This document shows, one piece after another, positions 1 to 8,908 of a DNA stretch of 64,000 nt. Positions within the stretch are counted from its first letter, which is position 1; the number at the start of each line of letters is the position of its first letter. Both the position numbers and the translations under genes were made by a program. Origin of the DNA: Polynucleobacter antarcticus (GTDB taxonomy: Bacteria; Pseudomonadota; Gammaproteobacteria; Burkholderiales; Burkholderiaceae); assembly GCF_013307245.1 (NCBI RefSeq), contig NZ_CP028941.1:496001-560000 (forward strand), read 5' to 3'. The notes beneath the pieces are model-generated. The model saw only the letters and a program-made list of their open reading frames with translations. It made no database searches and was not told where the DNA came from.

Positions 1-2
1 AT

Positions 3-194
3 GGTGAGGTATTAAAACTGTTGCAAGAAGGTTTGGTTGGCACGACCAAAGCTAAGCGTGTAAAAGAAATTACTGGTGAATTCTTGGCTATTGATACGGC
101 TTTGGATGATCTATCTCCAGGTGATATCTGTTTGATCTTGATTGACCAGGTTGAAGAGTCTCTTGCCTATCTCAAAGAAAAAGTACAGCCCTAA
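3..194 (+). CDS. cphA: Probable cyanophycin synthetase, C-terminal end (partial)
   Basis: This is the last 63 codons of a gene that begins before the window. The open frame starts at base 3 and stops with TAA at 192-194. The end of the protein reads GEVLKLLQEGLVG, then a stretch with LDDLSPGDICLILIDQVEES, which resembles the C-terminal tail of betaproteobacterial cyanophycin synthetase (Mur-ligase half). That enzyme polymerises Asp and Arg into a storage polymer. Only the tail is visible, so the ATP-grasp and Mur-ligase motifs cannot be checked. It converges with fbp, 16 bp away. Confidence 0.62.
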   Translation, partial: GEVLKLLQEGLVGTTKAKRVKEITGEFLAIDTALDDLSPGDICLILIDQVEESLAYLKEKVQP

Positions 195-210
195 GTACGA
201 CCCCAAGTCC

Positions 211-1236
211 TTAAACTTGTGCATGGTAGTGCTGTAAACGCTCAATCTCTTCTTTAGAACCCAACATGACGGATACGCGCTCATGTAAGTCTGTAGGAAT
301 TAAATCCATAATGAGTTGATCGCCGTTGGTGGAGGCGCCGCCCGCCTGCTCTACCAAAAAGCTCATAGGATTAGCCTCATACATTAAGCGCAACTTGCCT
401 GGCTTGTGGGGCTCACGTTGATCCCATGGGTACATAAATATTCCGCCGCGGGAGAGTACACGATGTACATCTGCCACCATAGAAGCAATCCAGCGCATAT
501 TAAAATCTTTGTCACGCTCGCCACTGACTCCAGCCAAACACTCCTCGACGTAACGACGAACAGGTTGTGCCCAATGTCGCATATTTGACATATTGATGGA
601 GAATTCTTTCGTTGAATGGGCAATCTCTACCGCATGCTTAATGAGTACAAACTCACCAGTAGTCTTATTCAAGGTAAACATCACCACGCCATCACCTAGT
701 GTCAAGGCCATCGTAGTCTGAGGTCCATAGACGACATAACCAGCAGCCACTTGATGACGCCCGGATAATAAAAAGTCTGCTGTTTGTAAGGGTGCCGTTG
801 GATCTTGTTTCTTCAACACAGAAAAAATAGTGCCGATCGATACGTTCACATCAATATTAGATGAGCCATCAAGCGGATCAAATAAGAGCAAATAGTCGCC
901 AGTACCTTGAACGGGTAATGGCAATTCCATCTCTTCAGAGGCTAAGCCAGCAAGGGATTGACAGCCTTGCACCCCCTCAATTAATAAATCGTTCGCAATT
1001 ACATCTAGCTTTTGCTGAACCTCGCCCTGCACATTGCCAGTCCCTGCTGAGCCCAATAAGCCAATCAAAGCACCTTGCGCTACTTCATGACTCAGAGTCG
1101 TACACGTATCAGCAACCGCAATCAATAGTTCTTGTAGGCCCACAGGAATAGCGACGCCCTTGACCTTGGTGGACTCTAGGTACTGCTGAAATGGGGTATT
1201 GAAGTTGGCTGGGGCGGTCAAATGGGTTTTCTCCAA
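211..1236 (-). CDS. fbp: Fructose-1,6-bisphosphatase class I
   Basis: The gene encodes a 341-residue cytoplasmic enzyme that removes the 1-phosphate of fructose-1,6-bisphosphate in gluconeogenesis. The metal and substrate motif [12 protein letters not shown] lies at about residues 120-131. The segment with [22 protein letters not shown] and GGIFMYPWD is the usual sugar-phosphate binding half of class I enzymes. The length is normal for the family. It is transcribed alone and converges with the probable cyanophycin synthetase. Upstream lies the toxin-antitoxin promoter region, in the opposite direction. Confidence 0.96.
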   Translation of the reverse strand: MEKTHLTAPANFNTPFQQYLESTKVKGVAIPVGLQELLIAVADTCTTLSHEVAQGALIGLLGSAGTGNVQGEVQQKLDVIANDLLIEGVQGCQSLAGLASEEMELPLPVQGTGDYLLLFDPLDGSSNIDVNVSIGTIFSVLKKQDPTAPLQTADFLLSGRHQVAAGYVVYGPQTTMALTLGDGVVMFTLNKTTGEFVLIKHAVEIAHSTKEFSINMSNMRHWAQPVRRYVEECLAGVSGERDKDFNMRWIASMVADVHRVLSRGGIFMYPWDQREPHKPGKLRLMYEANPMSFLVEQAGGASTNGDQLIMDLIPTDLHERVSVMLGSKEEIERLQHYHAQV

Positions 1237-1310
1237 AAATCTAATGAAGCAGGATATGAATGGGGTCTATTTTGCCTTGATATATTTAAAACCTCTGGCT
1301 CTATGCCTAT

Positions 1311-1354
1311 TGATGCTGAATTTGATGTTAATATACATCATTATTGATGATGTA
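1311..1354 (+). promoter_or_regulatory. Candidate VapBC autoregulatory operator array
   Basis: Four TGATG-type half-sites occur at steps of 12-13 bp upstream of the antitoxin gene: TGATGC 1311-1316, TGATGT 1323-1328, its complement ACATCA 1335-1340, and TGATGT 1348-1353. The last three make two overlapping palindromes, TGATGT-N6-ACATCA (1323-1340) and TACATCA-N7-TGATGTA (1334-1354). Toxin-antitoxin operons are normally repressed by the antitoxin or the complex binding such repeats. The assignment is inferred from position and symmetry. No convincing -35/-10 pair was fixed. Confidence 0.5.
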
Positions 1355-1396
1355 ATCACAATAGTATCGTAAAGACAAAACCAGAAGGGTAGTCCT

Positions 1397-1603
1397 ATGA
1401 GAACGACTGTAACGATAGATGACGATCTTTACCAAAGAGGCTTAGAGCTTGCAGAGCCGGGGATGGATAAATCCGAGCTGTTTCGGGAGGCAATGACTGT
1501 TTTTGTCAGAGTGCAGATCGCAAAACGCTTAGCAGCTCTGGGTGGTGCAGCCCCTAATATGAAAAGCATCCCTCGCCGTAGATCTAAGCATGAGGGGCTT
1601 TAA
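1397..1603 (+). CDS. VapB-type antitoxin (ribbon-helix-helix)
   Basis: This is a 68-residue protein starting MRTTVTIDDDLYQRGLELA, a typical N-terminal beta strand plus helix of a ribbon-helix-helix DNA-binding antitoxin (VapB / DUF2191 type). The basic tail (PRRRSKHEGL) probably wraps the toxin. Its stop codon shares one base with the start of the toxin gene (TAATG at 1601-1605), so the two are translationally coupled. An array of palindromic half-sites sits just upstream, consistent with autorepression. The start is the only good one and follows an AGAAGGGTAG ribosome-binding region. Confidence 0.82.
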   Translation: MRTTVTIDDDLYQRGLELAEPGMDKSELFREAMTVFVRVQIAKRLAALGGAAPNMKSIPRRRSKHEGL

Positions 1604-1986
1604 TGACGATGGTGTTAGCCGATACCTCGGTATGGATTGCTCATTTCAGAAAAGCCAATCCATCACTGCAATCCCTCTTAATTAATGATCAAATTCTCTG
1701 CCATCCACTGGTCTTGGTAGAGCTCTCTTGTGGATCCCCGCCCTCCCCCAGAGTCAAAACTTTAGATCAGCTGAAATGCTTACGTCAGGCAACAGTAGCG
1801 ACTCCAGATGAAGTAATGGCATTTGTAGAAAAGCATCAGTTTTATGAATCAGGTTGTGGAGCCATAGATGTCTCTTTGCTCGCCTCAACGCTGCTATCAA
1901 AACATGCCCTCATTTGGACTTTTGATAAAAAGCTAGAGGCACTCGCTAGGCAACTGGATATTGCTTATGAAGAGAGCATTCACTAA
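1603..1986 (+). CDS. VapC-type PIN-domain toxin ribonuclease
   Basis: The gene encodes a 127-residue PIN-domain protein. The four acidic residues expected to hold Mg2+ are visible: D7 in LADTSVW, E40 in VELSCG, D89 in IDVSLLAS and D108 in TFDKKL. VapC toxins cleave RNA, often initiator tRNA or rRNA, and are neutralised by the cognate VapB. The target here cannot be told from sequence. It overlaps the antitoxin by one base and converges with pepN, whose stop is about 10 bp away. An AATAGC-TTGT-GCTATT hairpin (1985-2000) spans the junction. Confidence 0.85.
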   Translation: MTMVLADTSVWIAHFRKANPSLQSLLINDQILCHPLVLVELSCGSPPSPRVKTLDQLKCLRQATVATPDEVMAFVEKHQFYESGCGAIDVSLLASTLLSKHALIWTFDKKLEALARQLDIAYEESIH

Positions 1987-1995
1987 TAGCTTGTG

Positions 1996-4626
1996 CTATT
2001 GCTCAATATTTCCCAAAGCCTTAGACACCACCTCTTTCACATCTGGAGAGAGTGTTTCGCAATCACTTACCAGCTTGAGGGCTGCCTGCATTTGAGTGCG
2101 ATAAGGTTCGGAAAACTGCTTCCAGCGATCTAAGCCTCTTGCTAGGCGTGCTGCTATCTGAGTGCTATCTGAGGGTCTAATGGCATCTAAGGCGAGCACT
2201 GATTCTGCCCAAAAAGCATAGCCACTACCATCTGGCTGATGAAAGCTGGCAGGGTTATTTAAGCAAAAAGCATGAATCACGCTACGCACACGATTGGGGT
2301 TATTCATTTTAAAAGCGGCATGATCGCGTAAGCGTTTCACCTCACTTAAGGTGGAGTCTGCGTTAGCAACGGGCGGTCTACTTGACTGCAAGCCAAACCA
2401 CTTATCAATGACCAAGGGATCGTCTGCAAAGCGAGTGTAGAAATCTTCTAGGCACGCTGCGGCAGATTTCGAGCCATGGACAACCAACCCGGCTAAGGCC
2501 GCATATCGATCTGTCATATTGTCGGCTTGCTGATATTGACTAACAGCCATAGTTGCCCAGATCAAAGGATCAGCCTCAAGCAACATACCTAATGCGAAGT
2601 TCTTTAAAGCCCTTTTACCAGCGCTGCTTGCATCTGGATTGAATGGTCCAGGAATTTGCATTTGCTGATAGAGCGCGGCCCACTCTATTCGGAGCTCAGT
2701 AGCTATAGCATGGCGGAAAGCACGACGTGCTGCATAGATTTTTTGAGGATCTATACTCGCACACTGCTCATATAGATAAGTCTCCGCTGGCAAGGTCAGT
2801 GCAAGCTCTTTAAAAGCCGGGTCTAAATCTACATCCGTCAAGAGTTGGCGATAGGCATCAATCAATGGAGCATCAGGTAAACGATTTTGCAAAATCATCT
2901 GCATCGCTAACTTTTGACCAGCTTCCCAGCGATTAAACGCATCATCATCCCCAGAAAACATCGCTAACAAATCTGACTCACTTTGATCAAAATCTAAATT
3001 GATCGGAGCAGAGAAATTACGATTAATAGACAGTACTGGGCGGCTTGCTAAATGATCAAAGGTCCAGGTTTGACTCTCTTGAGTCAACTCAAGCAATACC
3101 TCTTCCTGCTCGTCTGCTTCAGTCAGTAGGCGCATCTTTAGGGGAATATGAAATGGCTTATATTCTTTATTAGAAATATGCTCTGATGGACTTTGTGTCA
3201 AAGTAATTTGATACTCTTGTTTCGCAGCATCATAAGACTCTTTGACGATGACTTTTGGTGTTCCCGCTTGACTGTACCAATTTCTGAACTGGGTTAAATC
3301 GCGCCCATTTGCATCGGCCATCGCTGCTAAGAAATCATCACACGTAACGGCTTGGCCATCATGGCGCTTGAAATACAAATCCATTCCCTTACGAAAGCCA
3401 TCGACCCCCAGCAAGGTTTGATACATGCGTACCACCTCAGCGCCCTTTTCATAGACGGTGACGGTATAGAAGTTATTAATCTCTTGATAGGCATCAGGAC
3501 GAATAGGATGGGCCATCGGACCAGCATCTTCAGGAAACTGGAGTTGACGTAAGAGGCGCACATCTTCAATACGCTTCACTGCCCTGCCAGACTCACTGCC
3601 CATTTGGTCTGCTGAAAACTCTTGATCACGGAAAACGGTTAAGCCCTCTTTGAGTGAGAGCTGAAACCAGTCACGGCATGTCACTCGATTGCCGGTCCAA
3701 TTATGAAAATACTCATGCGCTACGACGCTTTCGATATTAGAAAAATCAGCATCGGTTGCCGTCCCAGGCTGCGCTAAAACAAATTTTGTATTAAAAATAT
3801 TGAGGCCCTTATTTTCCATAGCCCCCATATTAAAATCACCCACTGCCACAATCATGAAACGTTCAAGATCTAATTCAAGGCCATAACGCTTTTCATCCCA
3901 ATGGATGGATGCAATTAAAGAATTCATGGCATGACGGGTCTTTTTTAAATCATGTGGTTCAACCCAAATTTGTAATAACTTTTTTGCCCCACTACTAGTG
4001 GTGATTGTCTCTTCGATACATTCCAACTTACCAGCTACCAGCGCAAATAAATAGGAGGGCTTTGGAAACGGGTCTTCCCATACTGCGCAATGCCAGCCAT
4101 TAGGAAGCTTTTCAGAACTAAGTAAATTTCCATTCGATAACAAGACGGGATACTCAGCCTCACGGGCACGCAGTGTCACCCGATAGCGCGCCATGACATC
4201 AGGCCTATCAAGAAAATAAGTAATTTTTCTAAATCCCTCAGCTTCACACTGGGTAAAGAAATTGCCATTAGAAACATACAAACCCATCAGGGAAGTATTT
4301 TTCTCGGGCACACAAACACAAATAATTTCAACAACAAAGGGTTTGCCACCTTCATGAGGTAAAGCATGAATAGTTAATGCTTCTGGATTTAATTCAAATT
4401 GGCGATGTGCTTCACCATTAACTCGCAAACTCACAAACTCCAGATCATGGCCTTGAAGTACCAAAGATGCTCCCGCCTCATGACCTGGCCCAGGTAGCAC
4501 CTCTAATCGGCTTTTCACAATGGTCCGAGCTGGGTCTAAGGCGATATCGAGCTCAACCTGACTAAAGGTGTAATTCGGGGCTTGGTATTCGAGCCTTTGG
4601 AAGCTTTGTGGCAGATCAGTTTTCAT
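1996..4626 (-). CDS. pepN: Aminopeptidase N (M1 family)
   Basis: This is an 876-residue zinc aminopeptidase that trims N-terminal residues from peptides in the cytoplasm. GAMEN, the exopeptidase motif, is at residues 268-272. The zinc site HEYFH is at 304-308, with the third ligand E327 in LKEGLT. The beta-rich N-terminal domain and the alpha-helical C-terminal half match the E. coli PepN type in order and length. It precedes no obvious operon partner. The GDT1-type exporter gene lies 32 bp upstream on the same strand and may be cotranscribed. Confidence 0.96.
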   Translation of the reverse strand: MKTDLPQSFQRLEYQAPNYTFSQVELDIALDPARTIVKSRLEVLPGPGHEAGASLVLQGHDLEFVSLRVNGEAHRQFELNPEALTIHALPHEGGKPFVVEIICVCVPEKNTSLMGLYVSNGNFFTQCEAEGFRKITYFLDRPDVMARYRVTLRAREAEYPVLLSNGNLLSSEKLPNGWHCAVWEDPFPKPSYLFALVAGKLECIEETITTSSGAKKLLQIWVEPHDLKKTRHAMNSLIASIHWDEKRYGLELDLERFMIVAVGDFNMGAMENKGLNIFNTKFVLAQPGTATDADFSNIESVVAHEYFHNWTGNRVTCRDWFQLSLKEGLTVFRDQEFSADQMGSESGRAVKRIEDVRLLRQLQFPEDAGPMAHPIRPDAYQEINNFYTVTVYEKGAEVVRMYQTLLGVDGFRKGMDLYFKRHDGQAVTCDDFLAAMADANGRDLTQFRNWYSQAGTPKVIVKESYDAAKQEYQITLTQSPSEHISNKEYKPFHIPLKMRLLTEADEQEEVLLELTQESQTWTFDHLASRPVLSINRNFSAPINLDFDQSESDLLAMFSGDDDAFNRWEAGQKLAMQMILQNRLPDAPLIDAYRQLLTDVDLDPAFKELALTLPAETYLYEQCASIDPQKIYAARRAFRHAIATELRIEWAALYQQMQIPGPFNPDASSAGKRALKNFALGMLLEADPLIWATMAVSQYQQADNMTDRYAALAGLVVHGSKSAAACLEDFYTRFADDPLVIDKWFGLQSSRPPVANADSTLSEVKRLRDHAAFKMNNPNRVRSVIHAFCLNNPASFHQPDGSGYAFWAESVLALDAIRPSDSTQIAARLARGLDRWKQFSEPYRTQMQAALKLVSDCETLSPDVKEVVSKALGNIEQ

Positions 4627-4658
4627 GGAGTAATTTTAAGCCTTCAACAACTACTTTG

Positions 4659-5237
4659 CTAACCCCAAATGAGCGTTGCTACACCAATAGCAATAAAGGT
4701 AATAGCGGCAACGGCATGTATCCATCGGATAGGCATACGCTTAGTAAATTTCTGCCCAACCCAAACTGCTGGAGCATTCGCTAGCATCATGCCTAAAGTA
4801 GTGCCTATCGTCACCGCAATCACATCAGGATATTTCGCCCCCAGGGCAATGGTTGCAATCTGCGTTTTATCACCCATCTCCGCCAAGAAGAAGAGTCCAA
4901 CAGTGAGTATAAATACCTGAAGGGCCCGATCAGCTACTTTAGAGCCTGCTGCATCATCAATATGGTCAGGGACCAATAGCCATAGTCCGATGCCCAAAAA
5001 GCTCAAGCCCAAGATCCACTTGAGTAAGTCTGGGCTCATGAAGGTAGTTAACCAGTGGCCTAAAAACGCAGCGCAAGCATGGTTTGCAATTGTCGCAATA
5101 AATATGCCGCCAATAATCGCTAAGGCTTGCTTAGGGTAACGGGCAGCTAACATTAAGGAAAGTAGCTGGGTTTTATCACCCATCTCTGCCAGGGCTACAA
5201 CACCAGTAGAAAGTGCTAATGCAGAATAATCGAGCAA
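4659..5237 (-). CDS. GDT1/UPF0016 family cation (Mn2+/Ca2+) exporter
   Basis: This is a 192-residue membrane protein with two inverted homologous halves. Each half carries the family signature EMGDKTQ, at residues 18-24 and 120-126. Proteins of this family (yeast Gdt1, human TMEM165, bacterial MneA) move Mn2+ or Ca2+ out of the cytoplasm in exchange for H+. The bacterial members are mainly linked to manganese export. About six membrane segments are visible. I looked for a yybP-ykoY manganese riboswitch in the 120 bp upstream and did not recognise one. Confidence 0.86.
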   Translation of the reverse strand: MLDYSALALSTGVVALAEMGDKTQLLSLMLAARYPKQALAIIGGIFIATIANHACAAFLGHWLTTFMSPDLLKWILGLSFLGIGLWLLVPDHIDDAAGSKVADRALQVFILTVGLFFLAEMGDKTQIATIALGAKYPDVIAVTIGTTLGMMLANAPAVWVGQKFTKRMPIRWIHAVAAITFIAIGVATLIWG

Positions 5238-5320
5238 TTTAATCTACAAGGAGTGTGTTATTCATCTGATGATAATAAATGAACTCTGCAAATAGAGCCT
5301 CAATAAAGACTTAGGAAGAT

Positions 5321-5352
5321 GGTGGCGTACATTAATAGTGAGTTACGCCACC
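5321..5352 (-). terminator. Hairpin downstream of ald
   Basis: A 9-bp perfect stem (GGTGGCGTA at 5321-5329 with TACGCCACC at 5344-5352) lies 7 bp past the stop codon of the alanine dehydrogenase gene. In the direction of transcription it is not followed by a run of T, so it may be a weak terminator or only an mRNA 3'-end stabiliser. Confidence 0.5.
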
Positions 5353-5358
5353 AAACTC

Positions 5359-6477
5359 TTACACCGTGAGCAATTCTTCGGCAGAGGTATAGGCCTGCTT
5401 TTGAGCTTTGGCTACAGGCTCTGAAGTGAGGACACCTTTATGAACACTTAAGCCGTTTCTCAAATGACGATCCTGCGTTAAAGCCATCATGCCCCCTCGA
5501 TTTGCTAAAGCCTCGACATAAGGATAAGTTGCATTTGTCAAAGCAAAAGTTGAAGTGCGTGCTACAGCTCCCGGCATATTGGCTACGCAATAGTGCAGTA
5601 CACCATCTACGATAAAAGTAGGATCGGTATGCGTAGTTGGCATCGAAGTTTCAAAACAACCGCCTTGATCAATGGCCACATCGACTACTACTGCTCCTGC
5701 CTTCATTTTACGAACCATCTCTCTGCTGACTAACTTCGGTGCAGCAGCGCCGGGTAATAGCACAGCGCCAATCACCACATCTGCCTCACATACTTCGAGC
5801 TCTACTAACAGCGGATCTGCATAAAAGGTGCGTACGCGATTTCCGTAAAGCATGTCAATCTGCCTTAAGCGATCAATATCCCGATCAAAAATACATACTT
5901 CTGCACCCATGCCAACCGCCATTTGCAGAGCATTGCGCCCCACTACGCCAGCGCCGAGGATGACTACTTTTGCAGGCATCACTCCAGGCACACCCGCCAT
6001 CAATATGCCTGAACCGCCATGCGTCTTTTCAAGATGGATAGCAGCAGCCTGTATGGACATCCTGCCAGCCACTTCACTCATAGGCGCTAAGAGTGGCAAT
6101 CCACCACTCCCTGAGGTGACGGTTTCATAAGCAATACAGGTCGCCCCTGATGCCAATAGCGCTTTTGTCTGTAATGGGTCTGGCGCCAGATGTAAGTAGG
6201 TAAAGAGCATTTGGTCTTCGCGCAACATAGCGCACTCCTGAGCTTGAGGTTCCTTGACCTTCACGATCATCTCAGCTTTAGCAAAAACCTCCGCAGCACT
6301 ATTAATTAAAGTAGCGCCTGCTAAGCGATAAGACTCATCTGTTAAACCAATTTGCTCACCGGCACCACGCTGAATTAATACTGAGTGGCCATGTTTACAT
6401 AAACCCCGCACATTTCCTGGGGTTAAGCCAACACGAAATTCATTATTTTTTACTTCTTGAGGTACGCCAATAATCAT
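5359..6477 (-). CDS. ald: Alanine dehydrogenase
   Basis: The 372-residue NAD-dependent enzyme converts L-alanine to pyruvate and ammonia, reversibly. Its start MIIGVPQEVKNNEFRVGLTP and the NAD-binding GAGVVGRNALQMAVGMGAE are characteristic. K75 and H96-type catalytic residues fall in the VKVKEPQ and FTYLHLAPD segments. The gene sits 10 bp downstream of an amino-acid permease gene on the same strand, so the pair probably imports and deaminates alanine for carbon and nitrogen. A hairpin follows the stop codon. Confidence 0.95.
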   Translation of the reverse strand: MIIGVPQEVKNNEFRVGLTPGNVRGLCKHGHSVLIQRGAGEQIGLTDESYRLAGATLINSAAEVFAKAEMIVKVKEPQAQECAMLREDQMLFTYLHLAPDPLQTKALLASGATCIAYETVTSGSGGLPLLAPMSEVAGRMSIQAAAIHLEKTHGGSGILMAGVPGVMPAKVVILGAGVVGRNALQMAVGMGAEVCIFDRDIDRLRQIDMLYGNRVRTFYADPLLVELEVCEADVVIGAVLLPGAAAPKLVSREMVRKMKAGAVVVDVAIDQGGCFETSMPTTHTDPTFIVDGVLHYCVANMPGAVARTSTFALTNATYPYVEALANRGGMMALTQDRHLRNGLSVHKGVLTSEPVAKAQKQAYTSAEELLTV

Positions 6478-6487
6478 TTAAGTCTCC

Positions 6488-7870
6488 TTATTGAAATTTA
6501 CGATTCAGTTTTGTTTTGTGATGCAAGCCAGCGAGATAAAACATGATGAGATACAGACCTAACAAACAGGGGCCTAATACCAAGGCAATTCGCGCATCTT
6601 CATGAAAGCCCATCATCACTACTACTAAGCCAATAAAGGCCAATGCAAACCAAGAGGAATATGGCCACCATGGAGCGCGGTAACCCAATTGCTCAACCTG
6701 ATCTTTTGTCAGAGAACGACGGAATTGAATTTGAGTAACAAGAATGGCAATCCACACCATCAGGCCAATAAAAGTCACTGCTGCCATGACGTACTGAAAT
6801 GCCTTATCTGGAACAAAGTAGTTCAATACCACTCCCGACATGCATACCGCAACGGTTGCTATCACGGCACGATGAGGAACACCATACTTAGATAGTTTGG
6901 CAAAGGGGGATGGGGCATAGCCATTTGTTGAGAGTGCATACAACAATCGACCACCACTAAAGATGCCGGCATTACAAGATGACAGCGCTGCTGTAATGAC
7001 CACAAAGTTAATAATTCCAGCCGCTTCACGCAAGCCAATACGCTCGAACATCACTACAAATGGACTGCCTTGCTGACCTACCTCATTCCAAGGAAAGATC
7101 GCTAAGATCACTAAGATGGCGCCCATATAAAAAATCAAAATGCGCCAAGCTAATGAATCAATTGCCATCGGAATAGTTTTGCGTGGGTTCTCTGCTTCAC
7201 CAGCAGATAAGCCAATCATCTCTATACCAACATAAGCAAACAAGACCATTTGTAAGGAAAGTAGCATCCCTGAAATACCATTCGGGAAGAAGCCGCCATG
7301 TTTCCATAAATTACTAAGGCCAATCGGAGTCCAGTCATTGGTAAATCCAAATAGAATCACTGCAGCACCTAATGCAATCATGGCCACAATCGCAACGACT
7401 TTGATTAAGGCAAACCAGAATTCAAATTCACCAAACACCTTGACAGCGATGAGATTAATTAAGCCCATCATTAAGATCGAGGAAAGCGCCCAAATCCATT
7501 GTGGAGTTTCAGGGAACCAGATGCCCATGTAGATACCAACGGCAGTCACTTCAGCAATACCCACCACAATCCAATAGGTCCAATAACCCCAACCCACCAT
7601 ATAGCCAGCCAATGGTCCGACATAGGTATTGGCATACGCTGCAAATGACCCCGCTACAGGCTCATGTACGGCCATTTCTCCTAAGGTTCGTAGAACAATG
7701 AAAGCAACAATGCCTGCCAATAAATATCCCAAGAGGATGGAGGGGCCGGCAATTTTGATGGCACTTGCTGAGCCAAGAAATAGTCCGACACCAATTGTTG
7801 ACCCTAAAGCCATCAGACGAATATGCCGTACTTTGAGATGACGCTTTAAACCAGTGTGTTCAGTCTGCAA
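6488..7870 (-). CDS. Amino acid permease, APC superfamily (probably alanine/neutral amino acids)
   Basis: This is a 460-residue protein with about 12 membrane segments, of the AroP/CycA/ProY type. The first helix has GSTIGVGLFLGSA, the substrate-binding unwound motif of the family. Linkage to ald suggests alanine (or D-alanine/glycine) as the substrate, which is an inference. The start is a TTG at 7868-7870. It is supported by an AAGGAGG ribosome-binding site 6 nt upstream (complement of 7877-7883), while no in-frame ATG lies nearby. Confidence 0.88.
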   Translation of the reverse strand: MQTEHTGLKRHLKVRHIRLMALGSTIGVGLFLGSASAIKIAGPSILLGYLLAGIVAFIVLRTLGEMAVHEPVAGSFAAYANTYVGPLAGYMVGWGYWTYWIVVGIAEVTAVGIYMGIWFPETPQWIWALSSILMMGLINLIAVKVFGEFEFWFALIKVVAIVAMIALGAAVILFGFTNDWTPIGLSNLWKHGGFFPNGISGMLLSLQMVLFAYVGIEMIGLSAGEAENPRKTIPMAIDSLAWRILIFYMGAILVILAIFPWNEVGQQGSPFVVMFERIGLREAAGIINFVVITAALSSCNAGIFSGGRLLYALSTNGYAPSPFAKLSKYGVPHRAVIATVAVCMSGVVLNYFVPDKAFQYVMAAVTFIGLMVWIAILVTQIQFRRSLTKDQVEQLGYRAPWWPYSSWFALAFIGLVVVMMGFHEDARIALVLGPCLLGLYLIMFYLAGLHHKTKLNRKFQ

Positions 7871-8121
7871 AAGAGACCTCCTTTCGATTTGTCATTGGCA
7901 ACTCACCAATGGAGCAAAGTCTAGGGAGGAGTTCTCATTAGTACTAGGGGACCAAAATACCCAAATTAACCAAATGAACAAATACGATACGAGGAAAAAA
8001 GATCCAGCCCTATGAATAGAGGCTGAGAGAGAAATGCTTCATTGAGGGATGACAGCAGAATACGTACTTTCCTACAGGGATTGCCCTTAAGGGTTTAGCA
8101 ATACTTTTTGAAAATGACTAC
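7871..8121 (-). promoter_or_regulatory. Leader of the permease-ald operon with tandem nonamers and a small hairpin
   Basis: This 251-bp stretch between tcdA and the permease holds no convincing gene. It has three or four imperfect direct repeats of 9 bp on the plus strand, ACCAAAATA, CCCAAATTA, ACCAAATGA and ACAAATACG (7951-7986). Nearer the gene is a CATTGG-N7-CCAATG hairpin (7893-7911) and then the strong ribosome-binding site. Regularly spaced A/T-rich repeats are what Lrp/AsnC-type regulators often bind, and such regulators commonly control ald. The assignment is an inference. I saw no glycine or other riboswitch consensus. Confidence 0.4.
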
Positions 8122-8886
8122 TTACTCTGAGGTAATAGCTTGAGCAGCAATGAGATTTAATATCTCAGCCGCAGCAGCTAAGCCACAGGCTGCGGTCACC
8201 ATCACCGTAGAGCCATAACCAGAACATGCTAAGCCACCACTCGCTGCGCCAGCCCGCGGCTCATGGGAATAGATAGCGCGAATACCGATCTTCCTCTTAA
8301 GATTTCTGGAGAAGCCGTGATCTTGTCTCAGCCCTTGGCGTACCTTTGCTAGCAATGCATCTTGCTCAGTACGCGAGAGATCATCACAACGTACCGAGGT
8401 GGGATCTGACTTGCCACCAGCTGCGCCACACATCACTAAAGCACGTTGATGCTGCACGGCCCAGACTGCGAGGGCAATTTTTGTTTGTACTGAGTCGGTA
8501 GCATCTAAGACCAAAGCATTATCTGGAATCAATTGATCAAGATTTGTGGGCTCTAAAAATGCATCGTGTGTAGTCAGAATGATTTCAGGGTTGATCTGTC
8601 TAATGCGATCCGTCATGGCCTCTACTTTTGCTTTGCCATACTGCCCCTCAAGGGCATGCAATTGACGATTGGTATTACTTTCTGCTATGTGATCAAAGTC
8701 CACTAGAACCAAATGACCAATCGCAGTCCGCGCTAGAGCTTCAGCCGCCCAAGATCCCACGCCCCCCAAACCAGCCACTACCACGGTGGCATGACGAAAG
8801 TGTTCACGCAGCTCAGGGCCATATAGACGTGCTACACCCCCGAAGCGACGATCATCTGCGCTGTCTTCTAACTTGTCTTCTGCCAT
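8122..8886 (-). CDS. tcdA: tRNA threonylcarbamoyladenosine dehydratase (TcdA/CsdL)
   Basis: The 254-residue protein is of the ThiF/MoeB/E1-like fold. The ATP-binding loop GLGGVGSW is at about residues 39-46. The following DFDHIAESNTNRQ is typical of TcdA, which uses ATP to cyclise t6A37 in tRNA to ct6A. Catalytic-type Cys residues occur at CGAAGG and in the C-terminal CSGYGS segment. It is divergent from pdxH with only 22 bp between the two reading frames, so the promoters must overlap. Confidence 0.88.
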   Translation of the reverse strand: MAEDKLEDSADDRRFGGVARLYGPELREHFRHATVVVAGLGGVGSWAAEALARTAIGHLVLVDFDHIAESNTNRQLHALEGQYGKAKVEAMTDRIRQINPEIILTTHDAFLEPTNLDQLIPDNALVLDATDSVQTKIALAVWAVQHQRALVMCGAAGGKSDPTSVRCDDLSRTEQDALLAKVRQGLRQDHGFSRNLKRKIGIRAIYSHEPRAGAASGGLACSGYGSTVMVTAACGLAAAAEILNLIAAQAITSE

Positions 8887-8908
8887 AGCTTCTCTTTATA
8901 CTGAATAA

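Noticed and set aside
1985..2000. AATAGC-TTGT-GCTATT hairpin between vapC and pepN as a terminator
   Set aside because: The stem is short and A/T-rich, and there is no T run on either side; it may be chance.
5238..5358. yybP-ykoY manganese riboswitch before the GDT1-type gene
   Set aside because: No matching consensus blocks could be found in the 120 bp, which instead contain the hairpin after ald.
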